A program made the translations under genes and the position numbers. A DNA stretch of 64,000 nucleotides, from positions 1 to 64,000 of the IMG/VR virus record IMGVR_UViG_3300013137_002966. One strand, given 5' to 3'. The stretch is from a virus. This document shows positions 25,835 through 34,904 of the stretch, piece after piece; within the stretch, counting starts at the first letter, position 1, and every line of letters begins with the position of its first letter. The notes below the pieces were generated by a model. That model was not told the origin of the DNA. It ran no database searches and saw nothing but the letters and a program-made list of their open reading frames with translations.

Positions 25835-26500
25835 ATGGAATTTTCAAACGAACTTGCCTTTTTTGTTAGAAATGAAACAAGAAATAAGACTAATCTTAAA
25901 AAATATGAATTATTAAATAATGATTTTATTTTTGAAGCGACGTTTAAACTTAATGCAAATATAGATGTGGATTACAATGAATATTGTGTTATTGGAAGAA
26001 CTGGATATAATATGGGAATTTATGCACAATCAATCGATGCTCTTAAATGGACTTGGTGGGAAATTGAAAATGATAAACCTGTATATAAAGATATTTATGT
26101 TAATCCTGTTGATAATACTATGATTAGTAAGATAAAAGTTATAAAAAAATCAAATAAATTCTTATTATATTATAATGATAATTTTTATGCAGATGAGAAA
26201 ATTGGTAAACTGCATGATTATTCAGATCAAACAATATGTGTTGGTGTAGGTAATCCTTATTCTGATCAATCACCACCATTTTGGTTTATAGGTGATATAT
26301 ATGATGTTAAAATTTATCATAATAGTATAGAGTCCAATGATTATTTATATTTATGGTATGATTTTGAAAGAAATTCGCATTTCAAAACTTTTGATAAAAG
26401 CGGAAATGGTAATCACGGTGAAATATTTAATTCACCTGAATTAATAAGAATGAAAAATGAAGAATTTAATAGGGTGGCTAGACCTGCAAAAATAATTTAA
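25835..26500 (+). CDS. Stand-alone LamG-like protein of permuted type
   Basis: A 221-residue concanavalin-like protein. Unlike the tail-array members, the segment LYLWYDFERNS followed by DKSGNGNHGEIF lies at the C-terminal end (about residues 168-195) rather than at the start; the same order is seen in the domains inserted in the two GT7 proteins. IGDIYDVKIYHNSIESNDY just before it corresponds to the closing strand of the array proteins. The RFGL terminus is missing. Placed between two radical SAM genes, it may be a substrate-binding subunit rather than a virion adhesin. Confidence 0.68.
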   Translation: MEFSNELAFFVRNETRNKTNLKKYELLNNDFIFEATFKLNANIDVDYNEYCVIGRTGYNMGIYAQSIDALKWTWWEIENDKPVYKDIYVNPVDNTMISKIKVIKKSNKFLLYYNDNFYADEKIGKLHDYSDQTICVGVGNPYSDQSPPFWFIGDIYDVKIYHNSIESNDYLYLWYDFERNSHFKTFDKSGNGNHGEIFNSPELIRMKNEEFNRVARPAKII

Positions 26501-26505
26501 TTAAT

Positions 26506-27933
26506 ATGTCAGAAGAATTAAAAGATTGGAGAAATAGAAATCTCAATTCAGTAAGTAGAAGTTTTTGTGCAGCAAAATGGTATAATGCCAGTTTACATTT
26601 AGGACATGGTTATACTAATTCATGTCATTTACCATTGCCGCATCCTGTCGATATAGACCAAATAAAGACTAATCCATCTGCTTTACATAATACTGATCAT
26701 AAAAAAGCGGTTCGTGAAATGATGAGAGTAGGAAAATTTCCAGCAGAATGTTCATATTGCTGGAAATTAGAGGAAATTGGTGATGATAGTATATCTCATA
26801 GAGTTTATAAGAGTATCATATATACCGAAGATGATATTAAGAAAATTAAAGATATGCCATATGACTATAATGTGCCACTGAAAACAGTTGAAATTAGTTT
26901 TGATAGAGTATGTAATTTTGCTTGTAGTTATTGTAATGCGGGATATAGCACAACTTGGTTTAAAGATATTAGTAAATATGGACCATATCAAAAATTTAAG
27001 ACTTCTGGTGCCGGTGCTTATGCAACAGACGGCTCTTGGTCAGAAGTTTTTGGTAAAAATAGTGAGCAAAATCCTTATGTTGATGCGTTTTTAAAATGGT
27101 ATCCCGAATTAAGTAAAACCTTAGACGAATTAAGAGTTACTGGAGGTGAGCCTTTACAAAGTAGTAATTTTTGGAGATTTATGGATGTAATGCAAAAATA
27201 TCCTTCAGAGAAAATGAGATTTGCAATAAATTCTAATTTGGGATTAAATGAAAAAACACTAAATAAATTAATTCAAATGACTCATATGCTTAAAATTAGG
27301 GAATTTGATTTATATACTAGCAACGAATCATTTGGTGCTCATGCTGAATATATAAGAGATGGATTAATATATGAGCAATGGAAGAATAATATGATTAAAT
27401 TTATTGAAAATGCTAAGTTTAGAGCACTTACTATTATGATGACTATTAATAGTTTATGTTTATTTAGTATAACTGAATTTTTAGATGATATGATGATATT
27501 GAAAGAAAAATACGCATCACACCATCCTAATGTAGATATCAATATATTAAGATGGCCTGGATTTATGTCACCACTATCATTACCAGATGAATTAAAATAT
27601 AAATGTTATGTTAAGCTTCAAGATTGGTATGAAAAAAATAAAAATAGTAGATTATTTAGTCTACATGAAATGACTCAAATATCTGATTTAATAGATTATA
27701 TTAAAATTGTGGAGAAAGGACATCAATCTACAGAATCTGATAAGGAGATTATGTATCATGATTTTAAAAGTTTTTATTCACAATATGATAAGAGAAGAAA
27801 TAAAGATTTTAAAAAAACATTTCCTGAATTGGCTGAATGGTACGATTCGTTGGTTATAGATGAATCTATACCATATTTGGAGATAAACGATGGGAGAATA
27901 ACAAATTACGAAAAAGGTGAGTATCAAAAATAG
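26506..27933 (+). CDS. Twitch-type radical SAM protein, second copy
   Basis: A 475-residue paralogue of the gene at 24426. It has SFCAAKWYNASLHLGHG and TNSCHLPLPHP near the N-terminus, ECSYCWK (about residues 83-89), the cluster motif FDRVCNFACSYCNA (about 131-144) and LRVTGGEPL (about 209-217). The end (FKKTFPELAEWYDSL) matches the DFCEVFPELEEFY end of its paralogue. All cluster cysteines are present, so it should be active. The duplication with separation by a LamG-like gene suggests that the two act on related but distinct substrates. Confidence 0.78.
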   Translation: MSEELKDWRNRNLNSVSRSFCAAKWYNASLHLGHGYTNSCHLPLPHPVDIDQIKTNPSALHNTDHKKAVREMMRVGKFPAECSYCWKLEEIGDDSISHRVYKSIIYTEDDIKKIKDMPYDYNVPLKTVEISFDRVCNFACSYCNAGYSTTWFKDISKYGPYQKFKTSGAGAYATDGSWSEVFGKNSEQNPYVDAFLKWYPELSKTLDELRVTGGEPLQSSNFWRFMDVMQKYPSEKMRFAINSNLGLNEKTLNKLIQMTHMLKIREFDLYTSNESFGAHAEYIRDGLIYEQWKNNMIKFIENAKFRALTIMMTINSLCLFSITEFLDDMMILKEKYASHHPNVDINILRWPGFMSPLSLPDELKYKCYVKLQDWYEKNKNSRLFSLHEMTQISDLIDYIKIVEKGHQSTESDKEIMYHDFKSFYSQYDKRRNKDFKKTFPELAEWYDSLVIDESIPYLEINDGRITNYEKGEYQK

Positions 27934-27941
27934 AAATTTCT

Positions 27942-29396
27942 ATGAAAAAACAAGAAATTATTGCAAGTTTAGAAGAATGGGATTCTGTAATTAATTTTTA
28001 TAGACCAAATGGTTCTCCTAAAGATTGGTATCTAAGTGAGTTAAATAAAATATCTATACCGTTGATGTGGGGTAATTGGAATGTTTATCAAGAAAATGGT
28101 AAAATATTTGATAGATTGAATGAATTGGTTATTTCACACAGATTGGATAATTTTATAGATTATGTTCCAATAGATAAAATTGGAGACTCAAATCATTTAT
28201 ATATTATAACAGTCTATAATCCTTCGTTTTTTTCTTTAAATTATAATATCGGATTTAGTTGTATATCAGAAAAATATAAAGAAGATATAAGAAATGGTAG
28301 AGCTAAAATTGTTATATTATATGTAATGGAAGGTTATTCGGGATCAGATAATAATAGAGATCTTGATATAACTGAAGAATGGAGAATAAGAGAGAATTTT
28401 CCATCTAAATCTGTATATTTTATAACTGGAAATTTAATAGGTGATAAAATAGCAAAGAGTAGAAATTTAGATTTAGAAGTTATTGGTGTCTCAAGTTTTG
28501 ATATGAATAACAGGCAGTATTTATCTAATGATATACCTGAATTTAATCCAATTGATGATAAGTATTTATTTTTATCTTATAATAGAGCGCCTCGATCACA
28601 TAGAATTATGATGATACTTAAACTAATTAAACATGGTATTTTTGTTAAAGGTTTAGTCAGTTTAAATAAATTTACGATAGAAGTATTTAATAATATAAGA
28701 GTTCAAGGTGAATATAGTGATATAATTAAATATGTGTATAAAAATACACCTTTTCTAATTGATGATAAACATAATTTAATAAATAATTTGGCTTGTAATA
28801 TTGAAATTGAAGATTATTCCAAAACATTTATATCACTTGTGACAGAATCTCTTATAGATAATGGTACATTATTTTTATCTGAGAAAATTTGGAAGCCCAT
28901 AATAGTTGGACATCCATTTATGATTCTTGGTAATCAAAATACATTAAGTTATCTGAGGTCCTTAGGATATAAAACTTTTGATAAATGGATAGATGAATCA
29001 TATGATTCTGAACCTGATAGTAATAAAAGATGTGATATGATTATTGATGAGATAATTAAACTAAATCAATTATCTATTGATAAATTAAAAGCAATGAGAA
29101 TAGAGATGTATGATGTTTGTCTATATAATAGAGAGTTATTTAAGAAATACTTAAAAGAAAATTGGTCTAATGATGTAAGTGTATCATTAGTAAATCATAT
29201 ATATAAAATTTGGAATGATTCTGGTTTTGTTGCTAAATATTTCAATTCTACCAATAATAAAAATTTAGAATTACTTAATAGATTAGATGAGCATTTATTA
29301 AAAATTAATTCTACACTAGAACCTATAATTAAACAACTAAATGAAGCTAATAATATTGTTCTAAATTTAAAAGATATTTTAAATAACATTCATTAA
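27942..29396 (+). CDS. Putative glycosyltransferase of the phage exostosin/GT10-like kind
   Basis: A 484-residue protein. The C-terminal half carries FLSYNRAPRSHRIMMILKL (about residues 209-227), ISLVTESLIDNGTLFLSEK and IWKPIIVGHPFMILG (about 299-333), a pattern that recurs in phage proteins and resembles the sugar-nucleotide-binding half of GT10 or exostosin-like transferases (T-E-K-x-x-x-P...G-x-P). The N-terminal 200 residues are not recognised. The domain is a distant relative of the repeated domain in the minus-strand proteins from 29,929 to 40,753. Its stop overlaps the convergent gene by 4 nt. Confidence 0.5.
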   Translation: MKKQEIIASLEEWDSVINFYRPNGSPKDWYLSELNKISIPLMWGNWNVYQENGKIFDRLNELVISHRLDNFIDYVPIDKIGDSNHLYIITVYNPSFFSLNYNIGFSCISEKYKEDIRNGRAKIVILYVMEGYSGSDNNRDLDITEEWRIRENFPSKSVYFITGNLIGDKIAKSRNLDLEVIGVSSFDMNNRQYLSNDIPEFNPIDDKYLFLSYNRAPRSHRIMMILKLIKHGIFVKGLVSLNKFTIEVFNNIRVQGEYSDIIKYVYKNTPFLIDDKHNLINNLACNIEIEDYSKTFISLVTESLIDNGTLFLSEKIWKPIIVGHPFMILGNQNTLSYLRSLGYKTFDKWIDESYDSEPDSNKRCDMIIDEIIKLNQLSIDKLKAMRIEMYDVCLYNRELFKKYLKENWSNDVSVSLVNHIYKIWNDSGFVAKYFNSTNNKNLELLNRLDEHLLKINSTLEPIIKQLNEANNIVLNLKDILNNIH

Positions 29397-29914
29397 TAAA
29401 GTTCTGGATATTCTATTATTAAATTTATTCCACCGTTTTTATATGCTTCTCTATAAGATTCTTCAATCATGTCACTGCTTGTCAAATTATATATTTTAGA
29501 ATATTTTAAAATTTTAGAGAAGCCTTCTAGATAATCACCTTTATGCTGATAACCCGGATCTAATGGTTTATCACTGCCTTTACCAATTCTTATTATTATA
29601 TTTGCTTTCCATTCGTTATTACTCATATATTCAAATTTATCTAAATGATTAATGAGCTGGTTTGCTGCACAAACTAAAAAATCCCATCTTGGATAAAATG
29701 ATATGACAAATTTACCAGTCATAGCCAATCCTAAACTTATACCCATTTGTGATTCTTCCATTACAGGCATTTCTATTATTTTTTCTTTAGGTACATTATT
29801 AATTGTACCTGACATTGGATTTCCGTACCATAGCAACTGTTGACCAATAAAAATAGTATCGTCTTTTTTTCCTAATTCTGTCATTGAATTAGTTAATCTT
29901 TCTTTATAACTCAT
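29393..29914 (-). CDS. E1-beta-like thiamine-diphosphate enzyme subunit (pyrimidine-binding domain only)
   Basis: A 173-residue protein that resembles the N-terminal (Pyr) domain of transketolase-like enzymes and of the pyruvate dehydrogenase E1 beta subunit: DTIFIGQQLL, EMPVMEESQMGISLGLAMTG (contains the conserved Glu that activates the cofactor) and ISFYPRWDFLVCAANQLINH. The usual C-terminal transketolase domain is absent. Its partner with the cofactor diphosphate site is encoded 11 kb away at the other end of the operon (40,738-41,370). Together they could carry out C2 transfer or 2-oxoacid decarboxylation for an unusual sugar. Confidence 0.7.
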   Translation of the reverse strand: MSYKERLTNSMTELGKKDDTIFIGQQLLWYGNPMSGTINNVPKEKIIEMPVMEESQMGISLGLAMTGKFVISFYPRWDFLVCAANQLINHLDKFEYMSNNEWKANIIIRIGKGSDKPLDPGYQHKGDYLEGFSKILKYSKIYNLTSSDMIEESYREAYKNGGINLIIEYPELY

Positions 29915-29928
29915 CGTTTAATATATTT

Positions 29929-32007
29929 TTAATTTTTAATTAGATTTATTAAAAATTTTCTATCATATTCTCCATATGACAATTCAATCATTTTGTTTTG
30001 ATTTTTAATAAATCTTTCTTTATTTTTATTATAAAAGTCGATAAAAAATTCTTTATTACTATAAATTCTTTGTATTTCATTAAAAATTCTGAATAATCTT
30101 TCTCTAGGATTTTCTATATTATCATAATCATGATTAATTACATCATCAAAAAAATCAAAATCATATAATCTTTTCATCTCTTTAATGTGTTCGTGATTTG
30201 CTATGATAATTGGAAATTGTAGAGCATAAAAAGGTTTAAATGATTTTTCAGTAATATGTATTGTATTTGAACAAAATTCTGTTTCAGTTGCAATATTTAC
30301 ATATGAATTTTCATACGTTTGTTTTTCATAAATTATTCCCCAGTTAACTACAGTATAAAAATCTTCTCTATTATCAAACCAGGTTTTATCCTCTTCATAT
30401 TTACTTTTCTTTTGATCTATATTTTTAAAATATTCTATTTCTGAAGACAAATCATTAATATCATTTTCATTAAAAACACAAGAATAAAAACCTTTAACAT
30501 CTTTACTATCAAATAACCAACCGTTTACTAATGACCAATCGACATCTTTTAATATGTCATATTTTTTTAATAGACAAAGTATTCCATATCTATGTGGTCT
30601 TGGCCTTTTATTATGACATAGAAAAAACTCTCCTTTTTTATCAAGATTAAAATCAATCTTACCTATTGAATTTTCAAAAGATTTAGTGGTAAACTCTATT
30701 AATCTTTGAGTTGAATGCACATTTATATCAGAATTTAATTCTATTTTATATTGATTCAATTTTGGATTATTATTTGATAACCATAATTGATTTTGATTTA
30801 AGTTTAATTTTTTTGTCCAATTATGAAGTAATAAAAATGTTTGATATGACTCCGATTCTTGATCATTCATAAATATAATATTTAAATTTTTGAACGATTT
30901 CCAGTATTCAATAACTTCTGGTAATAAAGGCGATTCATTATTTAATAGTTTTTTTTCTATTAGATTTGGCATAATTGTAATAAAATAGAAGAAATTTTTA
31001 TCTGGGTAATTTTTTATTTCACTAAGTTTATACCTTTCGATATCATCATAAATATTAAACGATTTCATAATACTATCTATAGGCATTAATAAACTGTCTT
31101 CATATATAATTTTACAATTAGGTTCTAATGGACAATTATTTTTTTCATCCCAAGAATCATAAACTAAGTTAATTGTTTTTTTATTTAAATCGAAATTTAT
31201 ATCATTCTCTATTCTTTTTATTATATTTTCTGCAATAATCTGATGACATTTTAATGATGGGTGATGGTCTTTTGGCGGATTAATAAAATGTTCAAAATCA
31301 TTATTTATAGTTAATCCTTCATTTTTATTCATCATATGTCTTATGCAATCATATATTTCATTATTATATTTTAACGGTATGAATCTATTATATAGCCATA
31401 TATCATCTTTAATTAATTGCAAATAGTCTTCTTCCCAACATAAGATTAATGTCTTAATTCCTTTATCTTCATAAAAATGCATTGCATTTCTTACATCATT
31501 TAGAATTCTTTCTGATAAATCTTTTTTCCAATCCTCAAAAGAACATTTCTTTTCTTCAAGTAGCCATTCATAAAAAGTATTTTTGGTGCTGGGTTCGTCT
31601 ACACAAAAATGATGATTTTCACCTTTAAAATTAAAGTAGTATCTATTTCTATGAGGTTGTGATGTTTGAATTATTATATATTCTATTTCATTATATGCAA
31701 CTTTATCTTCAGCGAGCGATAAAATTGTATAATTATTTTCATTTTCTAAATTAAATAATTGATCTAAAAATTCTATAGTTTGTGTTTCGGAACCGCCATT
31801 TTTCTTAGATACAATTTCAAAGGTATTAAAATAATTTGCAACTAATCTTGGATATCTTAAAGTTGACATATATAGTCTATGAGCGTATGTTACTAAACTA
31901 CCATCATATGTATCTGGTGCTGGTTCCTTTAGAGTTTCTAATCCAGAATAGTAATATAATCCTTGTCCCCAAGTAAACGAGCATCCACCAAAAATTATAC
32001 CTTTCAT
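29929..32007 (-). CDS. SGNH hydrolase/acyltransferase fused to putative glycosyltransferase domain
   Basis: A 692-residue two-domain protein. Residues 1-270 begin FGGCSFTWGQG (SGNH block I, catalytic Ser) and end with KDHHPSLKCHQIIAENI (D-x-x-H-like block V). Residues about 275-692 are the same domain found in the genes at 34905, 37537 and 38765: LNLVYDSWDE, FLCHNKRPRPHRYGILCLL, ITEKSFKPFYALQFPIIIA and DFFDDVINHDYD. SGNH domains remove or add acyl groups, so this looks like an enzyme that transfers a sugar and acylates it, or works on an acylated acceptor. It lies 1 nt downstream of the related SGNH gene. Confidence 0.62.
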   Translation of the reverse strand: MKGIIFGGCSFTWGQGLYYYSGLETLKEPAPDTYDGSLVTYAHRLYMSTLRYPRLVANYFNTFEIVSKKNGGSETQTIEFLDQLFNLENENNYTILSLAEDKVAYNEIEYIIIQTSQPHRNRYYFNFKGENHHFCVDEPSTKNTFYEWLLEEKKCSFEDWKKDLSERILNDVRNAMHFYEDKGIKTLILCWEEDYLQLIKDDIWLYNRFIPLKYNNEIYDCIRHMMNKNEGLTINNDFEHFINPPKDHHPSLKCHQIIAENIIKRIENDINFDLNKKTINLVYDSWDEKNNCPLEPNCKIIYEDSLLMPIDSIMKSFNIYDDIERYKLSEIKNYPDKNFFYFITIMPNLIEKKLLNNESPLLPEVIEYWKSFKNLNIIFMNDQESESYQTFLLLHNWTKKLNLNQNQLWLSNNNPKLNQYKIELNSDINVHSTQRLIEFTTKSFENSIGKIDFNLDKKGEFFLCHNKRPRPHRYGILCLLKKYDILKDVDWSLVNGWLFDSKDVKGFYSCVFNENDINDLSSEIEYFKNIDQKKSKYEEDKTWFDNREDFYTVVNWGIIYEKQTYENSYVNIATETEFCSNTIHITEKSFKPFYALQFPIIIANHEHIKEMKRLYDFDFFDDVINHDYDNIENPRERLFRIFNEIQRIYSNKEFFIDFYNKNKERFIKNQNKMIELSYGEYDRKFLINLIKN

Positions 32008-32008
32008 C

Positions 32009-32941
32009 TTATAATAATTTTTTTTGTATAATTTCCTTATATTCTCTATTTACAATATAATTTCTAGTGCCATAATTATTTTCATAATCATCGTTATCAT
32101 TTATAATATTTTCATTTGGATTATTAGCTAAATCATAATTAGATAAATCTCTATTAATTCTATTAATTATATTTTTTGCCATAACTCTATGACATTTTAA
32201 TGATGGATGATGATCTTTTGGCGGATTTTCAAAATGATCATAATCACTATTTATAGTTAATTCACTATTTTCATTCATCATATATCTGATACAATCATAA
32301 ATTTTATTATTATATTCTAAAGGTATAAATCTATTATATAGCCATATATCATCTTTAATTAATTGCAAATAATTATCTTCCCAACATAAAATTAATGTCT
32401 TAATACCTTTATCTTCATAAAATTTTAAAGTATTTTTTACCTTATTAATCCAATCTTTCTCATGTTCTTCTAACCAATTATCAAGAGAATAATGTTTTTC
32501 TTCTATTAGCCACTCATAAAAATTTGCTTTTGTACTTTGCTCATAAGTAAGAAATTTATTTTTTTGACCTTTATGTGTATAAAAAAATGGATTTCTTACT
32601 GGATTTGATGTTTGTAATATAATATATTCTACTTCATTGTAGCATAAAGAATCAGTTGTCAGATGTCCAAATCCACTTTCTAATCCAAATAATTGAGATA
32701 GAAAATTCATAGATGTTTCTTCAGAACCTCCATTTTGGTTCGATACTACTTCAAAAGTATTGAAATAATTTGAAACCAATCTAGGATACCTTAACGTTGC
32801 AGCATATTTTATATGAGCGGATCTTACTAAATTAGCATCATATGTATCTGGTGGAGGTTCCTTTAAAGATTCTAATCCAGAGTAGTAGTATAATCCTTGA
32901 CCCCAAGTGAACGAACATCCTGCGAAAACTAAACCTTTCAT
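32009..32941 (-). CDS. SGNH hydrolase/acyltransferase-like protein
   Basis: A 310-residue paralogue of the N-terminal half of the next gene in the operon. It starts FAGCSFTWGQGLYYYSG (block I Ser) and has GGSEE, IILQTSNP (block III-like) and KDHHPSLKCHRVMAKNI (catalytic Asp/His). The last 40 residues are Asn-rich and not conserved, as if the transferase half had been lost or never joined. Start overlaps the epimerase upstream by 4 nt. It probably adds or removes acetyl groups on a sugar; cytoplasmic, no signal peptide visible. Confidence 0.66.
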   Translation of the reverse strand: MKGLVFAGCSFTWGQGLYYYSGLESLKEPPPDTYDANLVRSAHIKYAATLRYPRLVSNYFNTFEVVSNQNGGSEETSMNFLSQLFGLESGFGHLTTDSLCYNEVEYIILQTSNPVRNPFFYTHKGQKNKFLTYEQSTKANFYEWLIEEKHYSLDNWLEEHEKDWINKVKNTLKFYEDKGIKTLILCWEDNYLQLIKDDIWLYNRFIPLEYNNKIYDCIRYMMNENSELTINSDYDHFENPPKDHHPSLKCHRVMAKNIINRINRDLSNYDLANNPNENIINDNDDYENNYGTRNYIVNREYKEIIQKKLL

Positions 32942-33909
32942 TTTTTAAATTCTTCTTTATTTTTTAGATACCATTCATATGTAGCTTTTAGAGCATCTTC
33001 AATGCTTGTTTTTGGTTCCCATCCTAATACTTTTCTGATTTTGTCAGAATTAATTCTTCTTATTGGTATCATTGATGGTTTTCCTTGTATATATTCTATT
33101 GGGGTATTAAAATTTGCTAGTTTTTTGACAATATTTAAAACATCATTAACTGAGTATGTTGTGTTTGAGCCAACATTAAACACAGTATATTCTTCTTGTT
33201 TTTCCATTATTAATAATAATGCATCAACAAAATCATCAATAAATAGTATATCTCTTAATTCTGTACCATCACCCCATACTGGAATTGGATTCATTTGATC
33301 TGCAACCTTACGTATAGTCGCTGGTGTTACATGACATTTATTAAAATCAAATTTGTCGTGTGGGCCAAATAGATTAGCAGGTCTAACAACTACAGTTAGC
33401 ATAGGATTTGGTACAAATTTTGAATACATTTCGCATTGAACCTCAGCGTATCTTTTCATCCAACCAACTGGGTAATAAATTGGAAATGGTTCGTCAAATA
33501 AAAAATCTGATTCTTTGACAGGCTTATCCTTTGTATCAGGATAAACAGAGCTAGAAGATAGAAATATATATTTTCCTACTTTATTTCTATATGCAGCATC
33601 AATAAGATAATTATTTATAACTACATTGCTAGTAACATGTGCTAATGGATCTAGTTGAGTATCAACAGCATTTGTAGTAAATGCTGCACAATGAAAAACA
33701 ACATCCATACCTTTTGTTATTTCTAAACAATAGTCTCTACTGGTTAAATCTCCATGAAAATATTTAACATTATCATATAATATTCTAGGTGTAGTTTTAT
33801 GTATAGATACAGATACGTTTTCGTATCCACTGCTAATTAATTTATTGGTTAAATTTTGACCAACTAATCCTGAAGCACCTGTAATTAAAATTTTTAATTC
33901 TTTATTCAT
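32938..33909 (-). CDS. NAD-dependent epimerase/dehydratase (GDP-fucose-synthase-like SDR)
   Basis: A 323-residue extended short-chain dehydrogenase. ILITGASGLVGQ (about residues 7-18) is the NAD(P)-binding GxxGxxG loop, with VFHCAA, IFLSSSSVYP and RPANLFGPHDKF further on. The family position for the catalytic Tyr (Y-x-x-x-K) reads V-G-W-M-K, so the Tyr is replaced by Val while Lys is kept; a Tyr pair lies two residues earlier and might compensate. The final part (WGDGTELRDILFIDDF, FNVGSNTTYSVND) is typical of nucleotide-sugar epimerases. It probably makes a nucleotide sugar. Confidence 0.75.
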   Translation of the reverse strand: MNKELKILITGASGLVGQNLTNKLISSGYENVSVSIHKTTPRILYDNVKYFHGDLTSRDYCLEITKGMDVVFHCAAFTTNAVDTQLDPLAHVTSNVVINNYLIDAAYRNKVGKYIFLSSSSVYPDTKDKPVKESDFLFDEPFPIYYPVGWMKRYAEVQCEMYSKFVPNPMLTVVVRPANLFGPHDKFDFNKCHVTPATIRKVADQMNPIPVWGDGTELRDILFIDDFVDALLLIMEKQEEYTVFNVGSNTTYSVNDVLNIVKKLANFNTPIEYIQGKPSMIPIRRINSDKIRKVLGWEPKTSIEDALKATYEWYLKNKEEFKK

Positions 33910-33917
33910 GTTTATAT

Positions 33918-34859
33918 TTATTTTTTATTTTGTTGCTCACTATAATATTTATATGTATTTTCTAATGCCTTATAAAATGTTGTATGAGGTAAAAGATTAA
34001 ATTCTTTTTGTTTTTTAATATTCATTTGTCTTCTCATGTCACCATTTGGTTTTGTTGTATCCCATTCTACTTCTACATTTTTTTTACTTATATCTATTAA
34101 GTTGTGTATCATACTGTTAATTGTTATTTCTTCTCCTGAGCCAAAATTTATTGTGACATTTAATCTTTTTTTAAATAAATCTATGATAGCATTAGCAACA
34201 TCTTCTCCATATACAAAATCTCTAATTGGTGTGCCATCTCCCCAAGCTGTAAGTTTACCATCTGATTCATATATTTTCTTAACCATAGTTGATATTACTG
34301 TACCATTACCAGAAAAATCATCATATTCACCAAATATATTAGCAGGTCTAATTATAGACCATTTATCATAATTGTATTGTTGTTTATATGCTGTTAACAG
34401 TAATTCTCCAAATCTTTTGGACCAGGATGGAAACCAATCAGCTTGTGATGGAAATAATTTCCAGAGATCATCTTCTATAAAGTTTTCTGATGGACCATAT
34501 ACACCAACAGAGCTAACAAAAATTAGCCATGTGTCATTTAAATAACACTGATTAATTATTTCTGTATTAATTTTAATTGATGGATATAAAAAATCTACTG
34601 GCTGATTTTTTGCTTTTAATGGAGAACCCTTAACTCCAAAACAGTTGAATACAGCATCAAATTTATAATTTTTAAATAGGTATTTTATATTATCTTCTAT
34701 TAATAAATCTAGTTTTTCAAATATATAATTTTCGTTATATATTTCTTCCTTAGGCTCCATTTTATCTACTGCTATTACTTTCCAGTTTTTATTTAGACAG
34801 TTTTTAGTTAAATAAGAACCGACTAGACCACTAGAACCTGTTATTAATATTGTTTTCAT
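33918..34859 (-). CDS. NAD-dependent epimerase/dehydratase, second copy
   Basis: A 313-residue extended SDR with ILITGSSGLVGSYL (about 4-17), VFNCFGVKGS, LIFVSSVGVYGPSE, IRPANIFGEYDDF and TAWGDGTPIRDFVYGEDVA. As in the neighbouring gene, the usual Y-x-x-x-K reads P-S-W-S-K, so the catalytic Tyr is missing while Lys is present. It lies 8 nt upstream of the gene ending at 33,909. A role in nucleotide-sugar synthesis is likely, but the missing Tyr leaves its chemistry open. Confidence 0.73.
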   Translation of the reverse strand: MKTILITGSSGLVGSYLTKNCLNKNWKVIAVDKMEPKEEIYNENYIFEKLDLLIEDNIKYLFKNYKFDAVFNCFGVKGSPLKAKNQPVDFLYPSIKINTEIINQCYLNDTWLIFVSSVGVYGPSENFIEDDLWKLFPSQADWFPSWSKRFGELLLTAYKQQYNYDKWSIIRPANIFGEYDDFSGNGTVISTMVKKIYESDGKLTAWGDGTPIRDFVYGEDVANAIIDLFKKRLNVTINFGSGEEITINSMIHNLIDISKKNVEVEWDTTKPNGDMRRQMNIKKQKEFNLLPHTTFYKALENTYKYYSEQQNKK

Positions 34860-34904
34860 ATTTTGAATATAGTTTTTTTATTATATAATAAAAAATATTA
34901 AAAG

